From Patella vulgata (taxonomy: Eukaryota; Mollusca; Gastropoda; Patellidae), in the NCBI RefSeq assembly GCF_932274485.2, contig NC_065887.2:45217201-45281200 (forward strand): DNA of 64,000 nucleotides. Direction: 5' to 3'. The position numbers were made by a program, and so were the translations under genes. Below the pieces are notes generated by a model. The model searched no databases and had not been told where the DNA came from. It was given only the letters and a program-made list of their open reading frames with translations. Shown one piece after another: positions 32,990 to 45,437 of the stretch. The first letter of the stretch is position 1. Every line of letters starts with the position of its first letter.

Positions 32990-33545
32990 AATGATATACA
33001 GGTTGCAATTATAAACAGATTTGGATCCAATTTGGAATGATCCAGCATAGGGTTGTAGCTATATATACATGTCCAACCCTGAGGGGCAGAGCCACGCCCA
33101 ATTTTTGTGTTTTTGTCTACAGACTGGCATTCTAAATGGATTATCTTGGAAATTGGCATATTTATTCCTTATACTGTAAGGATAGCAACTATTTATTTTG
33201 GTGCATGTCCCGTTACCCCCAATCCCCCCCCCACCTCCAGGGTTGTGGTACCACACCCACTTTTTTGTTAGTTTTTATCGGTAAATACTCCACAGGTTGC
33301 AATAATTAACAAATTTTGTTCAAATTGAGCATATCAACCATTTCAATAACAGGGTGGTGCCTATTTATATTGTTCCATATCCAACATCTAGGGGCAGAGC
33401 CATGCCCAATTTTTGCATTTATCGCCTACAGGCTGCAATTCTTAATGGATCATCTTGGAACTTTGCATATTTAGTACTTATAGCGTAAAGACAGCAACTG
33501 TTTATTTTGGTCCCTGGGGCAGTGTTGTCACACCCACTTTTTGTT
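32990..33545 (+). repeat. ~295-bp tandem duplication
   Basis: Two diverged copies share CAGGTTGCAAT, GGGGCAGAGCCACGCCCAAT, a GGATCATCTTGGAA-like block, AGCAACT-TTTATTTTGGT and CACACCCACTTTTTGTTA. Offset is about 295 bp. No coding potential. Confidence 0.8.
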
Positions 33546-34203
33546 AATATTTTTTTCTGAAAATTTGGCAAAACAAACCCAATGCCTAGCCTTCTTTGCC
33601 TCTGTTCATATTACAGCCATTTCATATTTCATTCTCTTCATTTTAAAAAGTACCATATCAATGAAAGCAGGAATGTGGAGGTATACTGCGGCGTTAGCGA
33701 TGCCCTCGTTCATTATCACTTTTGAACTATTACAGCAAGAACAGACAGCTCTTTATCTAAATCTTACATAAAGCTTCTTGAATGCCTTTATTTCAAAACT
33801 AGCTAGATTACAGTAACGTTTTACCAGCCCAAACCACCAAAAGATGCTAGTTGCAAATAGTTTATAGTATCGTTTCCCTGGCTAATCCTGGGGCGAACGG
33901 TCTGAAATACAAGGCACTGTTTATTCCATATTGCTGTAGCAACGTATTCCGTAAATCATCAGAACAGCCAATAGTCGATCAGGCATATGGGCATCTCCTA
34001 AGTAACCATTCATTAGTTGAACAAAATCTCGGCCATACATTCCCGAGTTGACAGGGCGGGAGAGAGGGGGTGGATATAGAAATTGAGCCATGTTCAGGTG
34101 AAACAGAAACGAATAATTCGCAGCTGAATATGAATTAATATGAATTGCCATGCTTCATTCACATAATCGTCAATGGCCTGTCCTTGGATTCCAGAAGCGT
34201 AAT
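33546..34203. other. intergenic DNA with a decayed MITE end
   Basis: The segment near 33728-33775 resembles the AAATCTTACATAA end of the TTAA-type MITE in minus orientation. Nothing else is recognised; short frames show no domain. Confidence 0.4.
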
Positions 34204-34597
34204 TTAAACATACATTATGCAAGAGCTAAATCTGCCTATTGCAGGTCTTTCTTTAGGCCTGAAATGTTTTCTAAATTATTAGACATTAATTAACTTACCC
34301 AGGCCATAATGAACTCTCGATGGCATCGTATTTCTCCGATATTAAATAGATTAGAACAGTTCAGCCATATTTTGATTTAAGCTAAAAATGGAGGAGAGAG
34401 ACTTAGCTTCGAACAACAAGTACGGTGGTTGAAATTATTGCACACGTCTTGTCAAACCTTTAAAGGCTAATATCTGCGCTCGCAATAGAGTAATTTCAAT
34501 GAAATTTTCAAATTAGTTATTTTATATTATCTATTGTCGAACTATTATAGCAAGACGGGCTAGCTCTTTATCTAAATCTTACATAATGTATCTTTAA
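34204..34597 (-). mobile_element. TTAA-type MITE, complete short copy
   Basis: TTAA occurs at 34204-34207 and 34594-34597. The ends are ACATACATTATGC on the left and, reverse-complemented, AGATACATTATGTAAGATT on the right. It is 394 bp long and non-coding. The same family is seen at 22671, 25499 and 52273. Confidence 0.8.
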
Positions 34598-34674
34598 GCA
34601 GCAGCTCATATTACGTCTACGCCAGCTTGTTCACTGCAAAATTACAGATTCGGTAAACGCAAATATTTTATTTG

Positions 34675-35680
34675 TAAATGATTTATTAACTACATGTATA
34701 AGTTTATAACTGGCATACGTTGGCCCATATTAAACAATATCTGGTGACAGGTAAAAATCTTATAAACAAAAGTATATAGTTGATTCAGAAATGACATAAT
34801 TTATTTGGACTGATGAATTATCAGTTGGCCCACATTAAACAATATTTTAAAATATGTGGGTATAGGTATGGAAGAAATAAAAAATGTGGTTGCGTGAAAA
34901 AATCTCGACCCCACCACCTCCCCCTTATTTTATTTGTATGTCTAAAATTTCGAAATGAACTGGCCCCATTAAAGTTTAGGGAAAAGGGAAAATTTAAATT
35001 TTGGACCTATAGCATAACGGACAGACAGACATAATACACCTTCCCTCCCCCCATATCACACCATGATTGTATGTCGAAAATTTCGAAACAATCTTGATCC
35101 CATTCAAATTCCCATAACGGTTTATGTTCCAAGTTTAGGAAAATGGATAATTTAGAATTTTGTTCTGTAACATGAAATATGGGCATATAAAAATATCTAA
35201 TTAATGTTTAATATAGGCGTATAATAAAAACTAAATAATGTATAACAATTAGGGAAATGCAAATCATAATCTCTTATCTATAAGTACATAATTGAGTAAG
35301 AAATAATATAATCTATTCAACAGATGGATTATTTGAATTTTGACCTCGTTCTATGTCCTTATAAAGTATTAAGTTACCCTAACACACTGACAATAATATA
35401 ACATGTAAATATTTATATCAATCTTTCTAGGCTTTTCTGGCAATCTCTTAGAGACTGGTATCATCATATTATAGTATATACTTATTTGAAACAAAGATGT
35501 AGACATGAGTGGTCCGCTACCTAACCCTAACTCCCATCTAGAAAGGGGGAGGTAGGATTTTCCCATGTGCTCTGACCAACTGGAAGTGTTTACTCACTAT
35601 TGACCTTACATTGTAAAATACATAATCATGCATATAATATAAATAGTCAATAATAAAACTGTCCTACAACTTTATTTTTA
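34675..35680 (+). repeat. repeat B, isolated unit
   Basis: It carries the landmarks of the array at 44240-51720: GCGTGAAAAAATCTCGACCC, ATGTTCCAAGTTTAGGAAAA, ATTTGAATTTTGACCTCG, GACTGGTATCATCATATTA and GGAAGTGTTTACTCACTATT. It ends where repeat A begins at 35681. Confidence 0.8.
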
Positions 35681-37018
35681 AACCAGCGGCTGCCAGGCAG
35701 GATATGCCCACATTTTCGAGAGATGGATAGAGAACAAGCTAACAAGAAAGTGATTTTTCCTACAATCAAGGGCCATAATTCAGGAAATTACAATTCGATA
35801 TGCGCAAATATCGAAAGGAACTGAATGAACGGCAGCCAATTTGTCTGTCAATTTTGGGCCGATTTTCACGAAATTCAAACTCAGTCGTCCCTAGGGTGTA
35901 ACGGTGATATAATAATACGGTTTTTTAAATCGGATAAAAATTATGACCTCTATAGGGTCCACAAGCTAAAACCGCGATTTGTCGTACAATCAGGGGCCAT
36001 AATTCAGGAAATTACGGTCCGATATGCGCGAATATCGAAAGGAACCGAGATCTTTGGGTTATAAACTTACATTTCAAGTTTCAACAAAATCGGATAAAAA
36101 TTGTGACCTCTATAGGGTCCACAACCTTGATGTACCATTTTCTTACGCTATTTGAGAACGAACGGCGGCCATTTTGTCTGTCAATTTTGGGCCGATTTTC
36201 ACGAAATTCGAATTCAGTCGTCCCTAGGGTGTAACGGTGATATAATAATACGTTTTTTTTAAATCGGGTAAAAATTATGACTTCTATAGGGTCCACAAGC
36301 TAAAAACGTGATTTTTCGTACAATCAGGGGCCATAATTCAGGAAGTTACGGTCCGATATGCACGAATATCGAAAGGAACCGAGATCTTTGGGTTATAAAC
36401 TTACATTTCAAGTTTCAACAAAATCGGATCAAAATTGTGACCTCTATAGGGTCCACAAGCTAAAAACGTGATTTTTCGTACAATCAGGGGCCATAATTCA
36501 GGAAGTTACGGTCCGATATGCACGAATATCGAAAGGAATCGAGATCTTTGGGTTATAAACTTACATTTCAAGTTTCAACAAAATCGGATCAAAATTGTGA
36601 CCTCTATAGGGTCCACAAGCTAAAAACGTGATTTTTCGTACAATCAGGGGCCATAATTCAGGAAGTTACGGTCCGATATGCACGAATATCGAAAGGAATC
36701 GAGATCTTTGGGTTATAAACTTACATTTCAAGTTTCAACAAAATCGGATCAAAATTGTGACCTCTATAGGGTCCACAAGCTAAAAACGTGATTTTTCGTA
36801 CAAACAGGGACCATAATCCATGAAGTTTCGATCCGATACATGCCAATATCGAAAGCAGCCGAGATCTTTTGGGGATACACCTATATTTCAAGTTTCGTCG
36901 AAATCGGATAAGAATTGTGACCTGTAGAGAGTCCACAAACAATTGTGGACGGACGGACGGACGTCCGGACGGACAGAGGCGACGGCATAATACGTCCACA
37001 TGAAAATGTGGGCGTATA
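35681..37018 (+). mobile_element. repeat A, full-length copy with three near-identical 160-bp units
   Basis: The left end GCCAGGCAGGATATGCCCAC and the right end AAAATGTGGGCGTAT form the family's inverted termini. The units beginning TAAAAACGTGATTTTTCGTA at 36301, 36461 and 36621 are exactly 160 bp apart and differ at about one or two positions, so they were amplified recently inside the element. The right end is preceded by a GGACGGACGGACG run and a palindromic ACAATTGT. No transposase. Confidence 0.82.
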
Positions 37019-37079
37019 AAAATACTATTTTGGCAATAACAAGATAATAATTTGTCTAATTTAACATCAGATATATTGG

Positions 37080-37230
37080 AATACGAATATAAATCAAAAC
37101 CTCTAATCTATAATAGTAAGTGCAGGGGGCTGCACCACAAATAATTTACACAAAAACAAATATATGGATAAGACAGAATACGCAGAAATCACAAACAAAC
37201 GAACAATTCAAATAAAGTGAATGGATTAAA
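37080..37230 (+). repeat. dispersed repeat G (also at 44330-44455)
   Basis: ATAATAGTAAGTGCAGGGGG, CTGCACCAC and CAAAAACAAATA are shared with 44330-44455 on the same strand, each time close to repeat B sequence. Confidence 0.7.
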
Positions 37231-37310
37231 GTATATAATTGACTAAGAAATAATATAATCTATTTCGACTGATGAATTATTTGTTGGCCCACATTCAACA
37301 ATATTTTAAA

Positions 37311-37436
37311 ACAAGCGGTTGCCTTGCAAGATACGCCCACATTTTGCAAGAGATGGACAGAGAACAAGCTCAAAAAAAAAGTGATTTTTCATACAATCAA
37401 GGGCCATAATTCAGTAAGTTACGATCCGATATGGTC
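37311..37436 (+). repeat. repeat A, left-end fragment
   Basis: Left end GCAAGATACGCCCACATTTT with the first unit, broken at about 37436 after the GATCCGATATG block. Confidence 0.8.
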
Positions 37437-38039
37437 TCAGACTAGCAATTATTTGCCCATTGACTTCAATGTTAAATGGCTGTAACATCACAGGCTGTAG
37501 CTTTTTGCTCAACATTCCGTTGGTTCCAATCTTTATAGGCACAATGGGGACAACATTTGGCAATCTCCTCATCATAATTTTGTAGGGGGTTGACCATTTA
37601 GATTTTTTGCTACGCAGATTTGAGGTTGACTGGGGTGAAAATCTCACTTCCGACACAATGATTGCTCTGCAGAAAGAGACTTTACACCCCCTATCACTCA
37701 GCTGTAATATCATCAGTATTACCCAAAACCGCTATGAAATTGCAAATTTGATCCCTTTTCTCCAATTCTAGACCAAAAAGTCAACAAAAAAATGCAGGAA
37801 GAGGGGAGAAAAAAATTAAGGGAAAAATTGTCTATTTATAACTCGCACTACATTCATATAATTACTAGTCTTAGTCCTATATACCTCACATGTTTCTGCA
37901 GTTTAAACAAATCTGTTGTTATCTAATAAACAAACATATATGCAATTCCCTGGCCAAACAATATGAAAATCTATGCATTTTCAGATGAGCTGTGCGGCAT
38001 TCTGCAAACACTATAATACATCAGAAAACTGCGGAATTT
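37437..38039. other. unassigned sequence
   Basis: A 100-residue minus-strand frame at 37411-37713 has no recognised domain. No repeat partner was found in the window for 37437-37800. The rest is AT-rich. Confidence 0.4.
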
Positions 38040-38768
38040 CAGACAGAAATTTAAAAGCACATGAATTTTGAATTAAACAGAACATTTTTATTTTTGAACA
38101 TAAATGCATTCTGTAAAAAGATGAGATAAATTCAATATAAATCAAACACGAAAATACTTTAAAACAGTAATCATGATGCATTATTAGACTTTTAACACTT
38201 TCATCGAAAACCACACAGTTTTTCTCTGTTAACATAGTTTCAAGTGCCAAATTGTGGTCAAATCTAAGATGTTGAAACATGCAGTGCCTATCAATTTTAA
38301 AATATCTCCTATATAGCTGTATTTCCATAGGATAAGTAAGTTGAAATAATCTGATTATGTAACACTACAACAGCTTTTTCATCCCCACCCCCCAGTTTGG
38401 AATCCGATAATTTAAAAGCACATGAATTTTGAATTCCACAGAACATTTTTATTTTTGAACATAAATGCATTCTTTAAAAAGATGAGATGAATTCAATATA
38501 AATCAAACACGAAAATACTTTAAAACAGTAATCATGATGCAATATTAGACTTAACACTTTCATCGAAAACCACACAGTTTTTCTCTGTTAACCTAGTTTC
38601 AAGTGCCAAATTGTGGTCAAATCTAAAATGTTGAAACATGCAGCGCTTATAAATTTCAAAATATCTCCTATATAGCTGTATTTCCACAGGATAAGTAAGT
38701 TGAAATAATCTGATTATGTAACACTACATCAGTTTTTTCATCCCCACCCCCTAGTATGGAATCTGATA
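38040..38768 (+). repeat. 361-bp tandem duplication
   Basis: Two copies, about 38051-38409 and 38412-38768, run from TTAAAAGCACATGAATTTTG to TGGAATC-GATA and differ at few positions and by small indels. No domain in either. The high similarity marks a fairly recent duplication. Confidence 0.9.
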
Positions 38769-40330
38769 CATTGCTGACCAATCATAGGTCTCCCTGTTCA
38801 CTCTGGCCTGTCAAATGATTTACAATGGCGATGGTGCCTACAACTTTCCTGACCAAGAGATATGCACAACCGTCGATCAACACACAAGCCATTTATGTTA
38901 TCTTCCAATATGAGAGGCCATGATAAACACAAGGGCGTCCTTTTCAAGCTTGGAAATGAAGTCATCACCAAAAAGCAAAGTTTACAGAGGTCCTCGGGGC
39001 TGGAACCCGAATTGATTACGATTTGCCCTCCACTTCCACCACAGGTGTCATAGAGATCAGGGATGAAATTGATATGCATCATCGTTCTACTAAAGCCAGT
39101 CCAGGAAGAAATCAGGTTTTGAGATGTAGACCTGAAATGTTAAATTTGGATGAGAATGAGAATTCTGGGGCGAATACTATCCAGGGAAATGGTCATTTAC
39201 ATCCAGAAAATGGTCAAAATGTGGAATTCTGTCATTCAGTTACATGTCAAGGGGAGAAGACAGGCTTGTGCAGTACCAAATTTCCAGCCCATTACTATTA
39301 GCGAGCAGAAGTGTGGAACAGGTTGGATGTACTTCTTAAAGTGTATGAAATGCACATTTATCTCACCTGTTTTGCTTCTTTTTTTAATACTTGTGTTGAG
39401 GTCAATCATTCCACTCTATGAAACATTACCCTGGCACCTGAAATGATAGGAGGCTGGGGATAAATATGCAATAAAAAACAGTGAGAAAATAAGAAAAAAA
39501 AATAGAAATAAACCTCTTTATTTCTAGCGAACAGCCCGTCACTGGCCCTCCAAAAAGAAACCAGTTAACAGTCAGTAAAAAAGTAAAAGTGTCACATAAG
39601 TCTAAGCCAATCTCAAAGATAGATGCCATGTTTTGAGGTTCGGTCTAAATATTAAGGCCAACTGCATGTTTGGTAAAAACTCACAGGTGTGAATTTTGGA
39701 GTGTATGTACATGTTTCCATTTCATTGTATGGTGTCAAAACATGTTAGGTCTAAATATTAAGGCCAACTGCAGACTTGGTTCAAGGTCACAACATGTAAA
39801 TAGGGTTAGGGCACATGATTTTTTGAAACAATTGTGGGTTAGGGCTAGGGTCAGGACTAGGTCTTGACTTAGGCCTAGGCTACATGCTTTTTGACAAGAT
39901 TGTGGGTTAGGTTTAAGAATTTGGGGGGAGAGGTTAAGTCTCCACATAAGCACTGACCTAGGATGATGAAAAATTAGTTCGTGATATTTCCTAGTTTTAT
40001 TAAAATACATACAATACATTACATTTATATACAAAGGCGATTTCACTGTTTATTGGTGTTGGTGGCGCTGATGGTCTTCCTTGGGTGGTGCTTCTGGTAT
40101 TCTGGTATTATTGTTTCTGAAGAAAAAAGAAAATAAATTTGAGGCTCTCGGGAGAGAGCCACATTAGTGTGTTTCCTACAACGGATTGGATTTTCTAAAA
40201 AAATCGTGTTTGTTCCACATCACCGGGTTACGGCTAGGGATTCTTATATCTAATTGATTTTAATTACTAACGGTTAGGCATAGGATTTGATATATGGTTT
40301 GTTTTGGGTCAGGGTGGAGACTGGTCTTAT
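38769..40330. other. unassigned sequence, no gene supported
   Basis: Short frames on both strands at 38798-39446 show no domain. A 25-bp direct repeat GGTCTAAATATTAAGGCCAA... occurs at 39641 and 39746. GGGTTAGGG-like clusters near 39800-39910 are irregular. Confidence 0.4.
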
Positions 40331-41472
40331 TTAATCTAATTTACTGTGCACTAGGATGTCGTTCAGATTTTTATTTTTAGAATATGCAATTATAAGTTTC
40401 TGTGTGAATATTTTCGGGTGATTTTCTTGGAGATCCGTATAGTGTTTTCTGATGATTTTGGACGCACTTGCTGCTGTTGCGCTAAATGGAACTACAAAAG
40501 GAGCTATTGCGCTAGCCGTATGAATATTCAAACCTAGGGGGGCTGTTGTTTTCAATTTGTCAATCCAGAATTTTTCTCTTGTTAGCCTAAACGTTTTAAT
40601 TTCTTCTGAAGTTTCAAAGTCGCTTTTGGTCTTTTCTTTTGGCGTGACAATGAGATCAGAAATGTCATGATTTGGTTGGTTGAAATGAATTGAGACAGGT
40701 TTGTCTTTTTTGGTGACTATGTCAGACCGGTGACCGTTAATTCTTTCCCTAAGTGCATTTTGAGTCTCCCCTACGTATTGCTTGTCACATTTTCTGCATA
40801 AGATTAGATAAATTATGTTTAAACTACTGCATGAAAGTTGGTCTAATATTGGGAATTTTGTGCCAGATGTTTTGTTATGGAAATGGTCGGATATGTTTAA
40901 GATTTTGCATGTTTGACATCTTGGATGGCCACAAATTTTGGTTTTATGTGCTGATTGTATATTATTTGTTTCTTTGGCGGCAAGCTCAGCTAGAGTGTTG
41001 TTTTTTATACGTCGTAGATAGCGTTTGGAGTATCCCCTTTCCCTTAGTTTGCTAAATACCAATGTACATGCTGACTCAAAGTCGGTCTTCTGAGTACATA
41101 TCCTATGAAAACGGAGAATCTGAGATTTTATGATGCCAGAGAATGTATGTTTTGGATGAAAGGAGCTTTTGAACAATAATTGGTGTGTGTCGGTTTCTTT
41201 GAAAAATACTTTAGTTTCCAATTGGCCGGTGATTTTGGTGTTGTTACTTTTAAAGACGGTAGTATCAAGGAAATCTATGCTGTTATGGCTTACATTTGCG
41301 GTTAATTTGACAGATGGATGATGATTGTTCAGAATGTTGAAAAACGTCCAAAATTCGTCTAGTGTGTAGGTCCAGACTATGAAAACGTCATCTAAAAACC
41401 GCCCATAGAAATCTGGTTTTAATGGACAGAGTGGCAGAACTTCCCTTTCCCACTCCGCCAAACAGATCACCA
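40331..41472 (-). mobile_element. Penelope-like element, 3' part: RT tail + GIY-YIG endonuclease
   Basis: The minus-strand frame encodes the end of a Penelope-like polyprotein, which couples reverse transcriptase to a GIY-YIG endonuclease for target-primed insertion. In the 420-residue frame the RT catalytic site is GRFLDDVFIVW (Asp68-Asp69), followed by IDFLDTTVFK, TDTHQLLFKSSFHPKHTFSG and ERGYSKRYLRRI. A Cys pair region CGHPRCQTC lies at 221-229. The GIY-YIG domain spans about 259-345 with IIYLILCRKC, QYVGET, LRERINGH and a Glu/Asn-bearing tail. The amino part of the RT is missing, so it is 5'-truncated. The coding frame runs without a stop across the junction into satellite-related DNA (41457-41605), so the first ~45 residues are not Penelope protein. 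Confidence 0.85.
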
Positions 41473-41605
41473 TACTGCCTTGCCTGCATCCTCTTCCGTC
41501 TGTGTCCACCATTCTGTATCCACCATTCTGTATCCACCATTCTGTATCCACCATACTGCCTTGCCTGTATCCTCTGCCATCTGTATCCACCATTCTGCCA
41601 CAAGA
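41457..41605 (+). repeat. satellite-related segment joined to the Penelope-like element
   Basis: AAACAGATCACC, ATACTGCCTTGCCTGCATCC, TGTGTCCACCATTCTG and short 13-bp TATCCACCATTCTG repeats match the minisatellite core of the array at 57250-64000. The match starts exactly where Penelope coding homology ends. Confidence 0.85.
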
Positions 41606-42078
41606 TGAGTAAGCTGTAATTCAAAATAATGCATGGTTTATGTATAGTATTTGATATTTCTAATGGCAGTTAAAGGAAATGAAGCAAAAGGAAAACATGA
41701 GTTATCTTTCTTTTTGATGTGACAAGTGATAGCAGATCACAGGCGAATTTCTGCTCACTAATAATTCCTTCCAAGACCAAAAGTTGTTATGTGAGAGGAT
41801 ATCGGACAATACAAAAAAGTAATTGAATGTCACTACATAAGAGAAAACGAAAAAAATAGAAAAGAAATAGTCCGTACATTCCCTTGTTTTTATTCATTCT
41901 ATACTTAATAAAAACATGGTATTTGTGCACAATATGTTTTGCATATAACAGCAAACCGATTTACGCTTATAAATGGGTAATATTTTACAATTCAGCAGCA
42001 CTTGTGTAATGGTTTACATGTGGTGCAGTCACCCTGCACAATAACGTTATTAATATTAGATTCACTGAATTTATACGT

Positions 42079-42445
42079 GGGAGCCACGTTGGCCAAGTGG
42101 GTAGGATGCTGGCTCGCTAGTCTGAAGGTCGCATGATCGATCCCTGCATTGGCCAAGAAAGTTTATCAGGATTTTCTGACATGGTTTCGCTTTGTCAGTG
42201 GTGCAGGATGGAGGGCCTGACAAGGACAGCTGTCTAGTTATTCGGATGGGATGGAAAACCGAGGTCCTGTGAACACATTGGCGTGCACATAACATATATC
42301 CCTTGGCATTTGGAATTCGATATAAAAAGAGTAGGCCATATAGTGCCACTGTCCAGGCAAAATTTCCCTCCTCATGGCACACTGTATGGCATATGCCCGT
42401 CTTCAAGAGCAGAACAGTAGGACCTTAAACCCAATTTCATTTCGA
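42079..42445 (+). mobile_element. SINE family 2 (tRNA-derived), full length
   Basis: The head GGGAGCCACGTTGGCCAAGT and the B-box-like GATCGATCCC are followed by the central TTGGAATTCGATA block and GGCATATGCCCGTCTT. It ends in ACCCAATTTCATTTCG. Only plus-strand copy of this family in the window. Confidence 0.85.
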
Positions 42446-42607
42446 ATTTATAGGTGGGCGTGGTCAGACGTCAAGAAAAATAAATTGAAAGTAAACGCAT
42501 AAATTTTATACCGCTGAATTCCATTTTAAAGATAGAAACGATCATGGCGTAAACTAGTAAATTCGAAGTTGCTTATCTATCTCACGTTACTAATGTACAA
42601 TACAAAC

Positions 42608-42670
42608 CTTTGCCACCTCATTTACATCGCATTTTTTCAATAATTCAGTGGCTTCTTCGAGGTCCGCCAT
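42608..42670 (-). CDS. possible first coding exon of an unknown gene
   Basis: On the minus strand an ATG in good context (A at -3, G at +4; GAAAGATGGCGG) opens MADLEEATELLKKC, DVNEVAK, 21 codons, and ends at AAG followed by GTTTGT, a usable donor in phase 0. The acidic, helical, MAD-type start and lack of repeat similarity make it look like a host exon. No downstream exon was recognised at lower coordinates, where a SINE and the Penelope fragment lie. It could be chance. Confidence 0.3.
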
Positions 42671-42849
42671 CTTTCAGGTCAGGTGGGCAACTCAGTAATC
42701 CTTATCATCCAGACGTTGAAACCATTACCGACACCAACATAAATATACCGGAATCGACCGCAGCTAGACGGATCCGGTTAAATACTTACCGAAATCAGCG
42801 TGATTTGCATTTTTCGGAAAATATCAAATCTCTGACGACTTAATCCACA

Positions 42850-43620
42850 CTTCAGGCCCGTAGCTAGCCCAAAAACGTTGGCGAGCTGGGTGGGGGGGGA
42901 TGGGGTTTGGGCGGCAAGGGCTTCTGGGGGGCGCTAATAGGGTGCTCTCCCCCCCCCCCCCCCGAAATTTTGGAAAATAGGGTTTTGCACCTGATGAGGG
43001 GAACTATGAAAATTTCAGTTTTGAGACTGAATTTGCAATATGATATTTTGATATTATAATTTATGAGCAAAACGAAAAGTTTGGAATCAGGTTTGATCAG
43101 TGCAAATTGTTTGATTTTTGAAGATTATCACGCCGTTTTGGTCGCCCAATCTCACTCGGCAATATGGGCACCCCGCAAATTATATTATGGGCGCCCATGA
43201 TCTCGTCGTGGCCCACCCCTTTCGGCATTATGGGCGCCCTTCCTGGATGAGGCAACCCATTGATCAAGACGTGGGCGTGCTCAGCCAATCTCACTCGGCA
43301 TATGTGCAGCCCGACAATCATTATATTGTCATTATAAGGCACCCCACCAAACATGTCATTATGCCCCCCCCTCCCTCCTGGATAAAGTACCCCACAGATC
43401 ATGCAGCTTTGGACACCCCCTCAATCAAGTTGTGGTGTTAATCGTGTGATTCATTATGGGGGGGGGGGGGGCGCCTCATATAACGATAAGTTTATAAAAC
43501 CAATCTTGTCGTGGGAGTGCAACAATGTCAATCGGATTTCTGGGGCGCCATACTGATATGGGCACCAATTTTTTCCAGGGGTGGGGGGGGGAACAGAAAC
43601 AAATAATTCGCCGAAAGTTT
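42850..43620 (+). repeat. G/C-rich dispersed repeat with internal ~80-bp motifs
   Basis: It begins near CAGGCCCGTAGCTAGCCC and includes poly-C/poly-G runs and repeated CCAATCTCACTCGGCA-TATG and GGGCGCC- motifs (43145, 43290). The CAGGCCCGTAGCTAG start is reminiscent of hAT-type ends, but no matching right end or duplication was found. Confidence 0.5.
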
Positions 43621-44239
43621 AAAAACGTGTTGGCCTAATGCTTTGAATGCACTATACTCCAATGCTAAGCAAAAATTGTTATCTCAAATTAATATAAAGC
43701 CTCATGCCTCGTTCACATAATCGTCAATAATGGCATGTGCATTGATTTCAGAAGCTTAACTTAAACAGCATCTCATTTTACGTCTACCGCCAGCTGTTCA
43801 CAGTGCCGAAGTACTGTTTTCTGGGGGTTGTAGCTTATTCCAACACTAATGACAAAAACTCAGATAAATATTTAAAATTGTACTTTTAATAAACGAGTGT
43901 CCAAAACTGGCTAATGGTCACAATAATAAGATAGGTATCACTAGAGCAGGTCACCAGACTAAAGTTACAGTAGAATATGGAATATATATACAAGTTTAGG
44001 ATTAAAATAATTATATAATAATATTTGACCAGAAATGTTAAATTGTACATAGGAAACAAATGTTTAAATACAGAAGAAGATATGGACATAGCAAGAATGC
44101 GTGTTAACTATAATTACGTAATATATATCGTTACATTAAGTTTAAAACCAAACAGTTAAAAGACAGGAAAGATTAACGAGATATCAATTTGGACATTGGT
44201 CAATTGCTATTTTGACTAAAATTAAATAGTAATAAAATA
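43621..44239. other. AT-rich sequence, no gene seen
   Basis: Some 34140-34690-like pieces (TTCACATAATCGTCAAT and ATTACAGATTC) occur at its edges, suggesting mixed old repeats. No coding signal. Confidence 0.4.
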
Positions 44240-45437
44240 TATACAAAGATACACTATAACATCAGCAAAATTACAGATTCAGAAAAAACAACGATGGTGA
44301 AATATTTCATTTGTAAATAATTTTTAACTACATCTATAATAGTAAGTGCAGGGGGACTGCACCACACAAAATTTACACAAAAACAAATACACGGACAGGA
44401 CATCATACTCAGGAAAACACAAACATACAGACAATTCAAAAAAGTGAATGGATCCGGGGGCTAGCCGTAAGTGTCCACTGCGCTGTACAGTCCCGGGTCT
44501 GTAGTGACACAGACTTCACTCAAATTTGAAAACAATTAGGAATACAACCCAAAGAACCAATTGTGTAATGCCAGCATAAGTCATGATCTGCTATATGCTA
44601 CACGAAATACGAATGTAAGCATATGTAGTAAAATTCAACTAAACAAGTAACCACATCGGTGAAATGTACAAAAAAAGTAGTCTAAACTCTAAATTCAATC
44701 AAGAAACGCTTAAGTATTTAATACATATAGGGTATATTAATGATTACGAAACAAGATATAAGTTGGCCAATATTAAACAATATCTTAAAATATGTTGGTA
44801 TAGATAAAGAAATATTAAATGTGGTTGCAGGTAAAAATCTTAAAAACATAAGTATATAATTGATTAAGAAATGACATAATCTATTTCGACTGATGAACTA
44901 TCGGTTGGCCTACATTAAACAATATTTTAAAATGCCTGGGTATAGATAAAAAAAAAGATAATAAATGTGGTTGCGCGTAAAAATCTTGACCCCACTACCA
45001 CCCCCATATGTTTGTATGTCGAAAATTTCAAAATAATTTTGGCCCCGTTTAAAATGACCATAAACAGGTTAAGTTCCAAGTTTAGGAAAATAGAAAATTT
45101 AGAATTTTGTTTTATAGCATAAAAATATGGGCATATAAAAATATCTAATTATTGTTTAATATAGGCGTTAAGAAAAACTAAATAATGTATAATAATTAGG
45201 GAAATAAAAATATAAATCAAAATCTCTTATCTATAAGTAAATAATTGATAAAAAAATAATATAATCTATTCAACAGATGAATTATTTGAATTTTGACCTC
45301 GTTCTATGTCCTTATATAAAGTATTATGTTACCCAAACACAACTGACAATAATATAAACATGTGAATATTTATATCAATCTTTGTAAGCTTTTCTGACAA
45401 TCCCTAGAGACTGGTATCATCATATTATAGAATATAG

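Noticed and set aside
39795-39925. Interstitial telomere repeat
   Set aside because: GGGTTAGGG-like words occur irregularly, mixed with CTAGG and TTAGGC; there is no regular hexamer run.
42980-43015. Hammerhead ribozyme (CTGATGAG followed by GAAAA)
   Set aside because: The stem II complement and the GAAAC core are missing, and no flanking stems pair.
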